Shown piece after piece: positions 7,857 to 17,887 of a stretch of DNA of 50,394 nucleotides. The position numbers were made by a program, and so were the translations under genes. Source of the DNA: Brenneria alni (GTDB lineage Bacteria > Pseudomonadota > Gammaproteobacteria > Enterobacterales > Enterobacteriaceae); NCBI RefSeq assembly GCF_003666245.1, contig NZ_MJLZ01000032.1, positions 1 to 50,394 on the forward strand, in the 5' to 3' direction. A model generated the notes under the pieces. It was given only the letters and a program-made list of their open reading frames with translations, was not told the DNA's origin and ran no database searches. The stretch's first letter is position 1. Each line of letters begins with the position of its first letter.

Positions 7857-7954
7857 AATTTACTCGTTAGTGTTGGATTTATCAGGCGGGATTTATATCG
7901 TCTTTTTAATTTTTAAAATATCATATGTGGTAATTAGGTGCCTTATAACTTCGG

Positions 7955-7969
7955 GATCTATTATAGATC
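7955..7969 (-). promoter_or_regulatory. Palindrome overlapping a -10 box upstream of the lyase operon
   Basis: GATCTATTATAGATC is a perfect 15-base dyad centred on 7962. Read on the minus strand it contains TATAAT, about 100 bases before the lyase start. No good -35 lies 17 bases upstream, which suggests dependence on an activator; the dyad over the -10 could be a repressor site. Both roles are inference. Confidence 0.4.
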
Positions 7970-8252
7970 AAAAAATCCGATCGGCAGAATCATTGTGAAA
8001 ACGCCCGTTAACGTTCCGTGTTCATATAACTAAACGCATAACTAAAACGAAAAGTCATAATGGGAAATAGTCTGCGTATGACAGTAGCGTTTCGTTTGAT
8101 ACGCTGATTTTTAGCGCTGATTGTGCCCCGAATTTAACTTTGCCTGACGACGCTCCAATGCCTCTGGTGGATGGTCGGCATATGAGTTTTAACCGGCGTC
8201 TGAAACGCTTTGCGGATCTTGGCGGCTTTGATCTCGGTATTGGTCAGTGGTG

Positions 8253-8292
8253 TAGTTATACGATTTTGTAGTTATATGGGGCGGTATAACTA
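8253..8292. repeat. Three phased TAGTTATA repeats
   Basis: TAGTTATA occurs at 8253-8260 and 8269-8276 and inverted (TATAACTA) at 8285-8292, so the starts are exactly 16 bases apart. ATAACTAAA also occurs twice at 8026-8034 and 8038-8046. They could be repressor or integrase arm sites left by a lost element; this is unproven. Confidence 0.45.
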
Positions 8293-8335
8293 AACTTTCC
8301 GGCTGTCAACGGTGGATGCCGGGAGATAACAAGCA

Positions 8336-8372
8336 ACAAAAAACCCGCAAACTCAGTGAGAATGCGGGTTTC
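8336..8372 (-). terminator. Terminator of the argX-hisR-leuT-proM tRNA operon
   Basis: AACCCGCA (minus, 8370-8363) pairs with TGCGGGTT (8349-8342) and is followed by a T-run. It lies about 45 bases past the 3' end of tRNA-Pro. Confidence 0.85.
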
Positions 8373-8415
8373 TGTGGGGTTTCCGGTAGTAACCGATACT
8401 AACGGAATATGTAAT

Positions 8416-8492
8416 TGGTCGGCGAGAGAGGATTCGAACCTCCGACCCACTGGTCCCAAACCAGTTGCGCTACCAAGCTGCGCTACTCGCCG
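8416..8492 (-). tRNA. proM: tRNA-Pro (anticodon TGG)
   Basis: A 77-base cloverleaf starting CGGCGAGTAGCGCAGC, with anticodon loop TTTGGGA between ACTGG and CCAGT and an encoded CCA end. It is the last tRNA of the four-gene operon, as in E. coli argX-hisR-leuT-proM. Accessory DNA starts on its 3' side. Confidence 0.97.
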
Positions 8493-8538
8493 AATATACT
8501 GCTTTACTGCTTGAGCATCACTGATGCTTTCGTTTGTG

Positions 8539-8625
8539 TGGTGCGAAGAGAGGGACTTGAACCCTCACGTCCGTTAAGACACTAACACCTGAAGCTAGCG
8601 CGTCTACCAATTCCGCCACCTTCGC
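8539..8625 (-). tRNA. leuT: tRNA-Leu (anticodon CAG)
   Basis: An 87-base class II tRNA starting GCGAAGGTGGCG with the long variable arm typical of leucine tRNAs. The anticodon loop is CTTCAGG and the CCA end is encoded. It lies between tRNA-His and tRNA-Pro, the E. coli order. Confidence 0.97.
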
Positions 8626-8647
8626 ATAACTCACAAACATCTGAATC

Positions 8648-8724
8648 TGGGGTGGCTAATGGGACTCGAACCCACGACAACTGGAATCACAATCCAGGGC
8701 TCTACCAACTGAGCTATAGCCACC
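8648..8724 (-). tRNA. hisR: tRNA-His (anticodon GTG)
   Basis: A 77-base tRNA starting GGTGGCTATAGCTC. The extra G at -1 faces the unpaired C before CCA, the identity mark of histidine tRNAs. The anticodon stem-loop reads CTGGATTGTGATTCCAG. Confidence 0.97.
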
Positions 8725-8824
8725 ATACACCACGCTTTACTGCTTTTTGCTCTTTCACTGCTATATTACGCGGTACTTCCTTTACGGGGTAAATGTACCA
8801 CCGCAGCTCTTGCACACAACTTAG

Positions 8825-8901
<77 letters not shown>

Positions 8902-8922
8902 ATAGCGCCGTTGCGGGAGGGG

Positions 8923-8951
8923 ATACTACGGATTTAACCGGTGCCTGTCTA
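8923..8951 (-). promoter_or_regulatory. Promoter of the tRNA operon
   Basis: On the minus strand TAGACA (8951-8946) and TAGTAT (8928-8923) are separated by 17 bases. A GC-rich discriminator (CCCCTCCCGC) follows, typical of stringently controlled stable-RNA promoters. The rest of 8952-9190 holds no gene. Confidence 0.7.
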
Positions 8952-9190
8952 GTGCTTTTTTGTTGAAATGATGCGTTTGCTTATGCTTTGCTCATTTCGC
9001 GTTAAATAACGAACAAATCCGATCTCCCCCCTGCGAAAAACCACGGTTCAACCCTGATTATTACCGGTTTTTTACCCAATCCCAGCGTGAAATAACAAAG
9101 GCTGACCTACGCTAAAAATGCCGATACCGGTTACGGTTGTTAGGTGTTGAGAAGGAAGACTGGAGCGAGCCTCGCTCCAATGAAGAAAAG

Positions 9191-9931
9191 CTATAAGCGC
9201 CCGCTATAGTGATAAGCAAGATATTTTAATAATTTAAGCTGGCGAAAAATACGGTTTGGTTGGGACAGCAGGCGATAAAGCCATTCCAGCCCCCTATTCT
9301 GCCAGGCCAGTGGCGCACGTTTTACCTGCCCGGTAAACACATCATAAGTACCACCGACGCCCATATAGAGCGCGTCTGGATAATATTGGCGACAGTCACG
9401 CATCAGGATCTCCTGCCGGGGCGAGCCCATCGCCACGGTGACAATTTGCGCGCCGCTGGTACGAATACGTTCAAACAATGCCTCACGCTGCTCTGGTGTG
9501 AAATAACCGTCCTGACTGCCAACAATATTCACCTGCCACTGTGCCTGAAGTTTGGTTTGCGTCTGGGCTAATACCGCAGGCTTGCCGCCTACCAAAAAGA
9601 CTGGCGTGCCTTCTTTGCCCGCATGTTGCATTAACGCTTCCCATAAATCTGCTCCGGCAATGCGGGTTACATCAGCCTGGGGATATTTACGACGGATGGA
9701 GCGTACAATACTGATGCCATCCGCATATTTATATTCAGCCTGATCCAGCAGCGCCCGCAGGGCCATATCTTTCTCCGCCGTTAACACTTTTTCGGCATTA
9801 ATGGCGACCAGCGTGCCTGTTTTTACCCGATCGCCGGTAAACAGGTAATCAACAAACTGCGCCCTATGACGGAACCCGAAAATAGATAAACCACGAATTG
9901 AATAAGTCGGAATAAGCGCTTTTTCTTCCAA
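9191..9931 (-). CDS. wecG: UDP-N-acetyl-D-mannosaminuronic acid transferase
   Basis: A 246-residue glycosyltransferase of the WecG/TagA/CpsF family (E. coli WecG also 246). Visible signatures are [19 protein letters not shown] and the N-terminal [11 protein letters not shown]. It adds ManNAcA to undecaprenyl-PP-GlcNAc (lipid I) to make lipid II of the ECA repeat, at the inner face of the membrane. It is the last gene of the wec cluster, 11 bases after wzyE. A GC-rich dyad (GGAGCGAG/CTCGCTCC near 9161-9180) follows its stop and may end the transcript. The tRNA operon comes next, without the yifK gene found there in E. coli. Confidence 0.95.
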   Translation of the reverse strand: MEEKALIPTYSIRGLSIFGFRHRAQFVDYLFTGDRVKTGTLVAINAEKVLTAEKDMALRALLDQAEYKYADGISIVRSIRRKYPQADVTRIAGADLWEALMQHAGKEGTPVFLVGGKPAVLAQTQTKLQAQWQVNIVGSQDGYFTPEQREALFERIRTSGAQIVTVAMGSPRQEILMRDCRQYYPDALYMGVGGTYDVFTGQVKRAPLAWQNRGLEWLYRLLSQPNRIFRQLKLLKYLAYHYSGRL

Positions 9932-9942
9932 TATTGAATCCT

Positions 9943-11322
9943 TTACAGTACGCCGTTCGTGGGAGATGCCGGAGCAGGAGACGCCACATCAGGCCGGGGG
10001 CGTAATAAACGCTGCCTGATCAATCCGGCGCCTTCCAGCAGCCAATAAAGTAGTTTCGCTATCAGCAGACACAGACCAAAGATGAGGCAGAAAAACACCA
10101 CGCGGGAAACGAAGGCGTCAACGCCTTCACGTGCCAGCACAATAATGTTGAACACCGCCCCGAAACAAAACGCCTGTAGGATAGCGGCCTTGTAACGGTT
10201 ATCGTCGTTTTTACCCAGCTCATAAACCCAGTCGAACCATTTAATAATCAATCCAACCGCAATCGCCCCTAACGGAACAAACAGCACGCCGCCCATCACC
10301 ACCAGCGAACCTAATAACGTTGGGGAAATGGCCAGCCCGGAATGATTATTCAGCACTTCCCAGGTAAAGTAGTTGGCGCTGTTCAACACCAAATTCGGAC
10401 GCCCCGGCCACAGCCAGGAAGGGATAAACACATAGAAATCACGCACGATCGGCGCCAGCCCCTGGAACTCGATTTTATCGTAGTTCTGCCACAATAATGC
10501 CAGATTTTCCCAGGGGGAGAAGGTGTCGCGGGTCAGATACAGGAAAGTATAAAACGCCTCATCACCGCTGACATCCATACCGTAACGCTTAAGCGCCAGC
10601 CAGAACATCCCCGCCACACCAAACGCGCCTGCGGCGACCAGCATCCATAGGGTGATCCAGCCGCGCACAATGCCGATAAACAGGAACAGCGCAAAAGCGA
10701 TAATGACATTCGCCCGGGTGCCGCCGACGATGACATAAGTCAGCAGACCGAACGCCACCGTGCCGATGAGAAACAGCAGCCAGGCACGCTGCGTCTGCCG
10801 CAGGAAATACACCACCAGCATGGCAGGGATAAAGAAGTAGAAGAAGCGCTTCAATGCCACGCCGGAAACGTCGCTGGAGAAAATCTGGCTGTAAGACCGT
10901 AATTTAAACAGCAAAAAACCGTTGTTGAGAAAAAACATGCCAACGGTGGCGATAGCAATCAGCGCCAGTAATATCCAGGTCAGATTGGCCTCCACCCGGT
11001 TCATGGTAAGCAACGGCGGGCGGGTTGATACCGTGTTCCTGCGTAAGCGGGTTTTATAGCTGACATAATAGATGGCGTAAAACGCCGTGGCGGAAAGCAG
11101 CGCCTGGAGCAAATACGCCACGGGAACCACATCGACGCCAAAGCGAAACGCCAGTATGCAGGTAAACGGAAAACCGAAGTAAAACGTCAATAAATAAAGC
11201 ATCGAAAACAATACGTGAAAGTTAAAGCGTACACGACGAAATTCCTGCCAGGTCAGCGTCAGAATAAAAATGACTGAAATAAGGTAAACCACTAACAGGC
11301 CGCCAAATTGTCCCAGCGTCAT
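9943..11322 (-). CDS. wzyE: ECA polymerase WzyE
   Basis: A 459-residue, strongly hydrophobic inner-membrane protein with about 11 or more membrane segments, matching the WzyE family in length (about 450). It joins the trisaccharide repeats of ECA on the periplasmic face, with chain length set by WzzE. Its start overlaps the wecF stop by four bases. The C-terminal tail (after about residue 435) is soluble and proline-rich. Confidence 0.93.
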   Translation of the reverse strand: MTLGQFGGLLVVYLISVIFILTLTWQEFRRVRFNFHVLFSMLYLLTFYFGFPFTCILAFRFGVDVVPVAYLLQALLSATAFYAIYYVSYKTRLRRNTVSTRPPLLTMNRVEANLTWILLALIAIATVGMFFLNNGFLLFKLRSYSQIFSSDVSGVALKRFFYFFIPAMLVVYFLRQTQRAWLLFLIGTVAFGLLTYVIVGGTRANVIIAFALFLFIGIVRGWITLWMLVAAGAFGVAGMFWLALKRYGMDVSGDEAFYTFLYLTRDTFSPWENLALLWQNYDKIEFQGLAPIVRDFYVFIPSWLWPGRPNLVLNSANYFTWEVLNNHSGLAISPTLLGSLVVMGGVLFVPLGAIAVGLIIKWFDWVYELGKNDDNRYKAAILQAFCFGAVFNIIVLAREGVDAFVSRVVFFCLIFGLCLLIAKLLYWLLEGAGLIRQRLLRPRPDVASPAPASPTNGVL

Positions 11323-12404
11323 GTTGGTTCTCCCGCCGCCAGAGCCAGAGCCTGCCGCCAGCCATGCAGATAATTAGGGTTAAAGAACGCAATCTGATAC
11401 TTATCAACAGAAGCCAACTGGCGCTGGGCCTCGCGCACCAGGGCTTCATCCAGACTATCGCCATAAAACAGCACCGGCAGATTTTGCTCCGTAAGATCCT
11501 GCCAGAAAGGATTTTGGCGGCTGATAACAAAGGGTACGCCAAATTGAATCAATAAGCACAACGTGCCAATTCCCTGCTGGCGGTCAAAAATAAAGTAACC
11601 TACATCACAGGTGCGCAGCATGTTCAGATAGTCATCAAACGCCAGCTGGTCTTTCAGTAACTGAAAATTTTTGATGCCAAACAGCGCCAGTCCTTCTTTC
11701 TCCACATGCCCGATATAATGCTCATTATTGGCGGGATATCCCATCGGCACAATCACCCGCACATTGGCGCCGAACTGCTTATGGATGGCGCGTAGCGCTT
11801 CCTGATGACGGTTAGTTCGATCGCCGGAGTTCCCGACCAGAATGGTCAGCGGCCCCGCCAGCGGCTTATCCGCTTTAACGCCAGTCAGAGCCGGGTCCAT
11901 TCGCGTGGGAAAGTAAAGCAACGACGCTGGCACATGAGGATGCCGCTGTTGATAATAAGCCAGATCGCCGCGCGTGGCGAACACATGCCCGATGCGGTTT
12001 TGAGCAATGCGCCGTAACAGATAAAACAGACGATACTTCAGGCTGCTTGACGCTTCGTACAAGTCTGCGCCCCAGATATGCCAATATACCTGCGAAGGCT
12101 TGATTTTTCCGCTCAGTAACGCCAGCCATAGCGTTGAATTAAACTGTCCATGCAGGAAAAAACGCGTATTCCGATCGGCCTTCGCTTTGGCGATCACCGC
12201 CTGCGCCAGCGTTTTTTTATCCGCATAAGTTTCAATATTCAGCGCGGGTAAATCCGCCTGCGGCAATGCTTCACCGGCGGCCACGATAAAATTACCGACC
12301 AACGGCGCAGGCAACTCAGGCGCCAGCGTGTCGTTAAAGAAACGCAAAACCGTCTGGTTATGGTGCGGGATGTCAGATCCCAGGACATGAATCAGTGTCG
12401 TCAT
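11319..12404 (-). CDS. wecF: TDP-Fuc4NAc:lipid II Fuc4NAc transferase
   Basis: A 361-residue glycosyltransferase (E. coli WecF/RffT is 359). The N-terminus [16 protein letters not shown] and the segment [16 protein letters not shown] are typical. It adds Fuc4NAc to lipid II, completing the ECA trisaccharide on its lipid carrier. It overlaps wzxE by four bases upstream and wzyE by four downstream, so the three are translationally coupled. Confidence 0.94.
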   Translation of the reverse strand: MTTLIHVLGSDIPHHNQTVLRFFNDTLAPELPAPLVGNFIVAAGEALPQADLPALNIETYADKKTLAQAVIAKAKADRNTRFFLHGQFNSTLWLALLSGKIKPSQVYWHIWGADLYEASSSLKYRLFYLLRRIAQNRIGHVFATRGDLAYYQQRHPHVPASLLYFPTRMDPALTGVKADKPLAGPLTILVGNSGDRTNRHQEALRAIHKQFGANVRVIVPMGYPANNEHYIGHVEKEGLALFGIKNFQLLKDQLAFDDYLNMLRTCDVGYFIFDRQQGIGTLCLLIQFGVPFVISRQNPFWQDLTEQNLPVLFYGDSLDEALVREAQRQLASVDKYQIAFFNPNYLHGWRQALALAAGEPT

Positions 12405-13651
12405 GCTCGCCTACGGTAAATAATGAATACGCTACAACAAAGCAAAAAATAGACCAGATAGGTCGCCATATAAGCCTGCGCGGCGCCCAATGCGCCGTTA
12501 ACCGGGATCAGCCAGTGCGCGAACCCGGTGAGCAATACGAACTGACTGACCTCGGTGAGCAGATAAAAACGCAACGCCGCTTTGGCAATCACCAGATAAC
12601 CAAAAACGTAAGCGCCTACTTTCATCACATCGCCCACCAGTTGCCAGGCAAACAGATCTCTCATCGCCGTAAACTGGCTGGAAAACAGCAGCCAGATGGC
12701 AAAATCACGCAGCAGCCAGACACACAAACTGACGCCCGCCACGGCGGGCAACACAAACTTCAGCGACCGGACGATCTCTTGCGCCAACGCGGTTTTATCC
12801 TTCAGGCGCGATAACGTCGGTAACAGATAAACGGTGAACGACGCGGTAATAAATTGCAGATAGGCATCTGAAATAGTGCTGACCCCCTGCCAGATGCCGA
12901 CATCGTCCCAGCTATAGTGTTCCGCCAGCAGATTACGCATCATGATATAGGCCACCGGCAGAGTGACCGCCGTCATCAGCGCCATCAGGGTAAATTTGCC
13001 AAGCTGTCCGGCAATGGCGTTATCCCAGGCCGGTTTTAATGCCGGCCAGGACAGCGGCGTTCGCCGCAGTATCAACACGCCTGCCGGCAACACCACCAAC
13101 GCCGGCGCCAGCGCCAACCCGGCCAGCGCGCCACGGTATCCCCCCAGCATAAAGCATAGCCAATAGGCGGCTAACCCGATCAGGCTCCCGCTGATAACCG
13201 CCAGCGCATTGCCTACTGCATCACGATAGCCTTTCAGGATCGCCAGAAACAGGTTGGCATAAGCGATACCCATCTGGATAAGCGCCAGTACGCGGATAAC
13301 ATCACGGTACTCATCATGTCCGAATAGCGCATGGGAGATCGGCGCGGCGGCTAACACAAACACCGCGGCCAACAGCGTAGAAAACCCTAACACCAACGAA
13401 ACCGACGTGCCCAGTAAGGGTTTCAGCCGATCCGGCTGCTGTTGATATTGCGCGACATATTTGGTGACGCCATTAAAAATACCCGCGCCGGCCAGGACGC
13501 CTAGCACCGTGATCAACTGCCGGAAATTTCCCGCCTGCCCGACACCGCTGGGGCCGAATGCCACCGCCAGCAGTTTGATGACTACCAGCCCCGCGCCGAT
13601 TTTTATCAGCGTGGAGCCTGCCGTCCAGATTGATGCTTTTGCCAGCGACAT
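12401..13651 (-). CDS. wzxE: Lipid III flippase WzxE
   Basis: A 416-residue polytopic membrane protein of the polysaccharide exporter (MOP) superfamily, the same length as E. coli WzxE. The N-terminus [20 protein letters not shown] is characteristic, and about 12 hydrophobic segments follow. It moves the lipid-linked ECA trisaccharide across the inner membrane for polymerisation. It begins one base after the wecE stop. Confidence 0.94.
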   Translation of the reverse strand: MSLAKASIWTAGSTLIKIGAGLVVIKLLAVAFGPSGVGQAGNFRQLITVLGVLAGAGIFNGVTKYVAQYQQQPDRLKPLLGTSVSLVLGFSTLLAAVFVLAAAPISHALFGHDEYRDVIRVLALIQMGIAYANLFLAILKGYRDAVGNALAVISGSLIGLAAYWLCFMLGGYRGALAGLALAPALVVLPAGVLILRRTPLSWPALKPAWDNAIAGQLGKFTLMALMTAVTLPVAYIMMRNLLAEHYSWDDVGIWQGVSTISDAYLQFITASFTVYLLPTLSRLKDKTALAQEIVRSLKFVLPAVAGVSLCVWLLRDFAIWLLFSSQFTAMRDLFAWQLVGDVMKVGAYVFGYLVIAKAALRFYLLTEVSQFVLLTGFAHWLIPVNGALGAAQAYMATYLVYFLLCCSVFIIYRRRA

Positions 13652-13652
13652 A

Positions 13653-14783
13653 TCAGGAGAAGAAACTCAGGATGGTATTGATTACCGTACGCTGATTGAC
13701 GTCAGGCAGGTTATAAAACAGCGGCAAACGCACCAGACGTTCGCTTTCCTGCGTGGTGTAGCGATCTTCACCCGAGAATCGGCCAAAATTCAGCCCGGCA
13801 GGGCAGCTATGCAACGGAATATAATGAAAGACGGTCAGGATCTCAGCCTCTTTCATATAACTGATAAATGCAGCGCGATCTTCAGCGTCGCGCAGTTTGA
13901 TATAAAACATATGCGCATTGTGGACGCAATTTACCGGTATTGTCGGCAAGGTAATACGCCCTGCGTCCGCCAGCGGTTTGAAAGCCGTATGATAGTTCTG
14001 CCACAGGTTCAGGCGGCGTTGGTTAATCGGCGTTGCCGCTTCCAGCTGCGCCCACAGATAAGCGGCCTGGATATCCGCCATTAAATAGCTGGAACCGATA
14101 TCGCGCCAGGTATATTTGTCTACCTGGCCGCGAAAAAACTGGCTGCGGTTAGTGCCTTTTTCACGCACAATTTCCGCCCGGTCGATCAACCGCGGGTCAT
14201 TAATCAACGTCGCGCCGCCCTCTCCACCGGAGGTGTAGTTTTTGGTTTCATGGAAACTGAAACAACCAATATGACCGATTGATCCCAACGCCCGGCCTTT
14301 GTAGCGCGACATCATGCCCTGGGCGGCATCTTCTACCACAAACAAATCGTACTTTTTCGCCAGCGCCATGATGACATCCATCTCACAGGCCACACCGGCA
14401 TAGTGAACCGGTACGATAATGCGGGTTTTATCGGTGATCGCCGCTTCAATTTTCGTTTCATCGATATTCAAGGTGTCCGGGCGAATATCGACAAACACAA
14501 TCCTGGCCCCGCGCAGCACAAAGGCATTGGCGGTGGAGACAAAGGTGTAACTCGGCATAATGACTTCATCGCCGGGTTTGATATCCAGCAAAATCGCCGC
14601 CATCTCCAGCGAGGCGGTGCAGGAGGGTGTCAATAACACTTTTTTACTGCCGGAATAGTGTTCCAGCCACTGCTGGCAGCGGCGGGTAAAACCGCCATCT
14701 CCGCACAGTTTGCCACTGCTCATAGCAGCCTGCATATAATCGAGTTCAGTACCGACAATCGGTGGCGCATTAAACGGAATCAT
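13653..14783 (-). CDS. wecE: dTDP-4-amino-4,6-dideoxygalactose transaminase
   Basis: A 376-residue PLP-dependent sugar aminotransferase (DegT/DnrJ/EryC1 family), the E. coli WecE length. The PLP lysine lies in FHETKNYTSGGEGG; VEDAAQGMMSRYKG holds the cofactor aspartate. It makes dTDP-Fuc4N from the RffG product. The frame stays open to 14861, but the ATG at 14783 (MIPFNAPPIVGTELDY) is the family start and lies four bases past the wecD stop, so it is chosen. Confidence 0.95.
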   Translation of the reverse strand: MIPFNAPPIVGTELDYMQAAMSSGKLCGDGGFTRRCQQWLEHYSGSKKVLLTPSCTASLEMAAILLDIKPGDEVIMPSYTFVSTANAFVLRGARIVFVDIRPDTLNIDETKIEAAITDKTRIIVPVHYAGVACEMDVIMALAKKYDLFVVEDAAQGMMSRYKGRALGSIGHIGCFSFHETKNYTSGGEGGATLINDPRLIDRAEIVREKGTNRSQFFRGQVDKYTWRDIGSSYLMADIQAAYLWAQLEAATPINQRRLNLWQNYHTAFKPLADAGRITLPTIPVNCVHNAHMFYIKLRDAEDRAAFISYMKEAEILTVFHYIPLHSCPAGLNFGRFSGEDRYTTQESERLVRLPLFYNLPDVNQRTVINTILSFFS

Positions 14784-14787
14784 GTGA

Positions 14788-15546
14788 TCACCTGTATAAC
14801 CAATAGGCCGTGCGCTCAATTCTGGCACCGCGACGAAGATAAAGACGGAGAGCCGCCACATTGCCTGCCTGTGTCGCGACCCATAAACGTTGCAACCCCT
14901 GCCGCTGGCACCACATTTCCGCCGCCGACATCAATTGTGTGCCGACGCCGCGGGCAGTGACGCCCGGCCAGACGGCCAGCAGCCCGATACGGCCTTCACA
15001 CTCGTTCAACTGACGCAGCGTCACCCATCCCTGCGGTTGTCCGGCCTGGTTCTCCAGCAACAGACACTGATGATCAAAGGTGCCGCGCACGGCATTTTCT
15101 ACCCATTGCGCATAAAAACGTCCACTGTCTTCGGGCTGATACCAGGGAGCACGAAAACGACTCAGGGCGAAAACCTGAGAAGCGGCCTCGCGCAACGCCG
15201 GGATATCGGCGCTGCCAGCAATACGCGGATGAGAAAGATTATCCGCCTGTGGCGTATCATCCAGCGACAAGCAAAGCTCGACCTCTCCCTCAACCAGACG
15301 AAAGCCAAAATCCGCCAGCGCATCGGCCAACCGCATATTATCCGCCGGTATTTTAGCCTGCGTCAGCGCAACACTATTCAGCTTGTCCAGCGTGAGCACT
15401 GGCGCGGTCGGTGAAAAACTCAGCATGCCGCTGGTAAGATTGAAAAACTCACTTTCCCAGCGTAACGGTTCAATACTGGCGTGAATGCACGCTGGCGGGC
15501 GAGTTCCTGTCGAAAGCATTATGTCTGTCATATTTGCCACGCTCAC
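14788..15546 (-). CDS. wecD: dTDP-fucosamine N-acetyltransferase
   Basis: A GNAT-type acetyltransferase of up to 252 residues. The acetyl-CoA motif is GVTARGVGTQLMSAAE and the C-terminal fold reads NVAALRLYLRRGARIE. It acetylates dTDP-Fuc4N to dTDP-Fuc4NAc for ECA. Family proteins start near HASIEPLRWESEFF, so the 23 or so leading residues here are extra; codons 6 (15531) and 10 (15519) are alternative methionines. It follows rffG by 14 bases, whereas in E. coli rffH lies between them. Confidence 0.92.
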   Translation of the reverse strand: MSVANMTDIMLSTGTRPPACIHASIEPLRWESEFFNLTSGMLSFSPTAPVLTLDKLNSVALTQAKIPADNMRLADALADFGFRLVEGEVELCLSLDDTPQADNLSHPRIAGSADIPALREAASQVFALSRFRAPWYQPEDSGRFYAQWVENAVRGTFDHQCLLLENQAGQPQGWVTLRQLNECEGRIGLLAVWPGVTARGVGTQLMSAAEMWCQRQGLQRLWVATQAGNVAALRLYLRRGARIERTAYWLYR

Positions 15547-15560
15547 CCGTGCGGATAATC

Positions 15561-16634
15561 TTAGTTAGTCAGACCTAAACGTTCGCCGGTGTAGGAGCCA
15601 TCCTGTACGCTACGCCACCATTTTTCATGATTCAGATACCAGCTCACGGTTTTTCTCATACCGCTTTCAAAGGTTTCCTCTGGTCGCCAGCCAAGCTCGC
15701 GTTCGATTTTTCCTGCATCAATGGCGTAACGCATATCATGGCCGGGACGATCTTTGACATAGGTGATTAAATCACGATAGTGCCGCACGCCCGCCGGTTT
15801 GTTCGGCGCCAGCTCTTCCAGCAAATCGCAGATTGTCTGCACCACTTCGATATTTTTACGTTCGTTATGGCCGCCGATGTTGTAGGTTTCCCCTACCTCG
15901 CCTTCGGTCACCACTTTGTGCAGCGCACGGGCGTGATCCTCGACGAACAGCCAGTCACGGATCTGCGCGCCATCGCCATAAACCGGCAGCGGTTTACCCG
16001 CAACCGCATTCAGGATCACCAGCGGGATCAGTTTTTCAGGGAAGTGGTAGGGGCCGTAGTTATTGGAACAGTTGGTGATGATGGTCGGCAGTCCATAGGT
16101 ACGCAACCAGGCCCGCACCAGGTGATCGCTGGAGGCTTTCGACGCCGAATAAGGGCTGCTGGGGGCATAGGACGTGGTTTCGGTGAACAAATCCTCAGAG
16201 CCATGCAGATCGCCAAACACTTCATCCGTGGAAATATGATGAAAACGGAACGCCTCTTTTTCAACGGCCCCCATGCTTTGCCAGTAATGGCGGGCGGCTT
16301 CCAGCAGATTGTAAGTACCCACTATGTTGGTTTCAATGAACGCAGCCGGGCCGTCTATTGAACGATCGACATGACTTTCCGCTGCCAGATGCATCACCAC
16401 GGCGGGCTGATATTCGGCGAATACCCTGTCCAACGCCGCCCGATCGCAAATATCGACCTGCTCAAAAGCAAAACGGGGGCTGTCCGCTACCGGAGCCAGA
16501 GAAGAGAGGTTGCCAGCATAGGTGAGTTTATCCACCACCACCACGCTATCCGGCGTTGCAGTTAGAATATGCCTGACTAAAGCTGAACCGATGAATCCGG
16601 CGCCACCGGTGATCAAAATACGTTTCAACGCCAT
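15561..16634 (-). CDS. rffG: dTDP-glucose 4,6-dehydratase
   Basis: A 357-residue short-chain dehydrogenase-type enzyme. The NAD-binding [13 protein letters not shown] is at the N-terminus, the catalytic [10 protein letters not shown] (YxxxK) near residue 160, and STDEVFGDL nearby. It converts dTDP-glucose to dTDP-4-keto-6-deoxyglucose for Fuc4NAc. Its start overlaps the wecC stop by 10 bases. Its substrate needs a glucose-1-phosphate thymidylyltransferase, which is not encoded next to it here. Confidence 0.95.
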   Translation of the reverse strand: MALKRILITGGAGFIGSALVRHILTATPDSVVVVDKLTYAGNLSSLAPVADSPRFAFEQVDICDRAALDRVFAEYQPAVVMHLAAESHVDRSIDGPAAFIETNIVGTYNLLEAARHYWQSMGAVEKEAFRFHHISTDEVFGDLHGSEDLFTETTSYAPSSPYSASKASSDHLVRAWLRTYGLPTIITNCSNNYGPYHFPEKLIPLVILNAVAGKPLPVYGDGAQIRDWLFVEDHARALHKVVTEGEVGETYNIGGHNERKNIEVVQTICDLLEELAPNKPAGVRHYRDLITYVKDRPGHDMRYAIDAGKIERELGWRPEETFESGMRKTVSWYLNHEKWWRSVQDGSYTGERLGLTN

Positions 16635-17887
16635 ACTCCTTTCGTATCAATAATCCAGTTTTGTTTAACATCATCGGGGTTAACTGCCTTGAACTGACGG
16701 TGATCGACCAGCATGACCAATACATCCGCCTCTTGCAGCGCAGTAGTTGTATCAACTAATTTAACCTGCCCCACCAATGCCGCTGGCAATTGCCTGACAT
16801 TAGGCTCTACCGCCAGCGTCGCGCCCGCATTCCACTGCGCGATCATTCCCGTGATGTCTACCGCCGGGCTTTCACGCAGATCGTCAATATCCGGCTTAAA
16901 TGCCAGACCAAAACAGGCCACCGTTACCTCACTGGCGCGTTTATCTGTCTGTACCAGATAATCGGCCACAGCGGTTTTCACCCGATCGACAACCCATAGC
17001 GGTTTACCATCATTCACCAGCCTGGCGGTGTGGATCAGTCGTGCCTGTTGTGGGTTCTGCGCCACGATAAACCAGGGATCAACCGCAATACAGTGCCCGC
17101 CGACGCCAGGACCGGGTTGCAGAATATTGACGCGAGGATGGCGGTTTGCCAATCGGATAAGTTCCCATACGTTAATATTTTGTTCAGCACAAATCAGCGA
17201 CAGTTCATTGGCAAAGGCGATGTTTACATCACGAAAACTGTTTTCTGTCAGCTTGCACATTTCGGCGGTTCGGGAGTTAGTAACCACACACTCACCTTCA
17301 AGAAAGATCTTATACAGTTCGCTGGCACGCGCTGAACACACTGACGTCATCCCGCCGATCACCCGATCGTTTTTAATCAGTTCAATTACCACCTGCCCCG
17401 GCAGCACACGTTCCGGACAGTACGCGATATTGATATCGGCGGCTTCTCCCACCTGCTGTGGGAAGGTTAAATCTGCCCGCGCCTGAGCAAGCCACTGCGC
17501 CATTTGCTCTGTTGCGCCAACCGGCGATGTCGACTCCAGAATAACCAGATCGCCTTTCTTCAGCACCGGCGCTATCGACTCCGCCGCCGCCTGCACATAG
17601 GCCATATCCGGCTCATGGTCGCCTTTGAAGGGCGTCGGGACAGCAATCAAAAATGCATCAGCCTCTACCGGCTTACTCAGCGCCTGTAAATAGCCGTTCT
17701 TAACCGCAGCGTTGACCAGCGTATCTAAATCTGGCTCAACAATGTGAATTTCGCCCCGGTTAATGGTTTCGACCGCCTGTCTATTCACATCAATGCCAAT
17801 CACTTTCTTTTTACGTGAAGCAAAAGCGGCGGCAGTCGGTAAACCGATATAACCCAGTCCGATAACAGAAATTGTGTCAAAACTCAT
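16625..17887 (-). CDS. wecC: UDP-N-acetyl-D-mannosamine dehydrogenase
   Basis: A 420-residue UDP-sugar dehydrogenase (E. coli WecC 420). The NAD motif [14 protein letters not shown] is at the N-terminus and the catalytic cysteine lies in [13 protein letters not shown]. It oxidises UDP-ManNAc to UDP-ManNAcA, the donor for WecG. It overlaps wecB by four bases. Confidence 0.96.
   Translation of the reverse strand: MSFDTISVIGLGYIGLPTAAAFASRKKKVIGIDVNRQAVETINRGEIHIVEPDLDTLVNAAVKNGYLQALSKPVEADAFLIAVPTPFKGDHEPDMAYVQAAAESIAPVLKKGDLVILESTSPVGATEQMAQWLAQARADLTFPQQVGEAADINIAYCPERVLPGQVVIELIKNDRVIGGMTSVCSARASELYKIFLEGECVVTNSRTAEMCKLTENSFRDVNIAFANELSLICAEQNINVWELIRLANRHPRVNILQPGPGVGGHCIAVDPWFIVAQNPQQARLIHTARLVNDGKPLWVVDRVKTAVADYLVQTDKRASEVTVACFGLAFKPDIDDLRESPAVDITGMIAQWNAGATLAVEPNVRQLPAALVGQVKLVDTTTALQEADVLVMLVDHRQFKAVNPDDVKQNWIIDTKGVWR

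Larger units (their letters stand above)
7857..8335. other. Intergenic region between the lyase operon and tRNA-Pro
   Basis: About 480 bases without an intact gene. It holds the operon promoter region (near 7955-7975), an open frame without a clear start (about 8075-8271, plus; contains MPLVDGRHMSFNRRLKRF), which I do not recognise, and a set of TAGTTATA repeats at 8253-8292. The frame may be the end of a lost gene. Confidence 0.4.

Noticed and set aside
8256-8459. 67-codon minus-strand frame
   Set aside because: It runs through the tRNA-Pro gene and its terminator.
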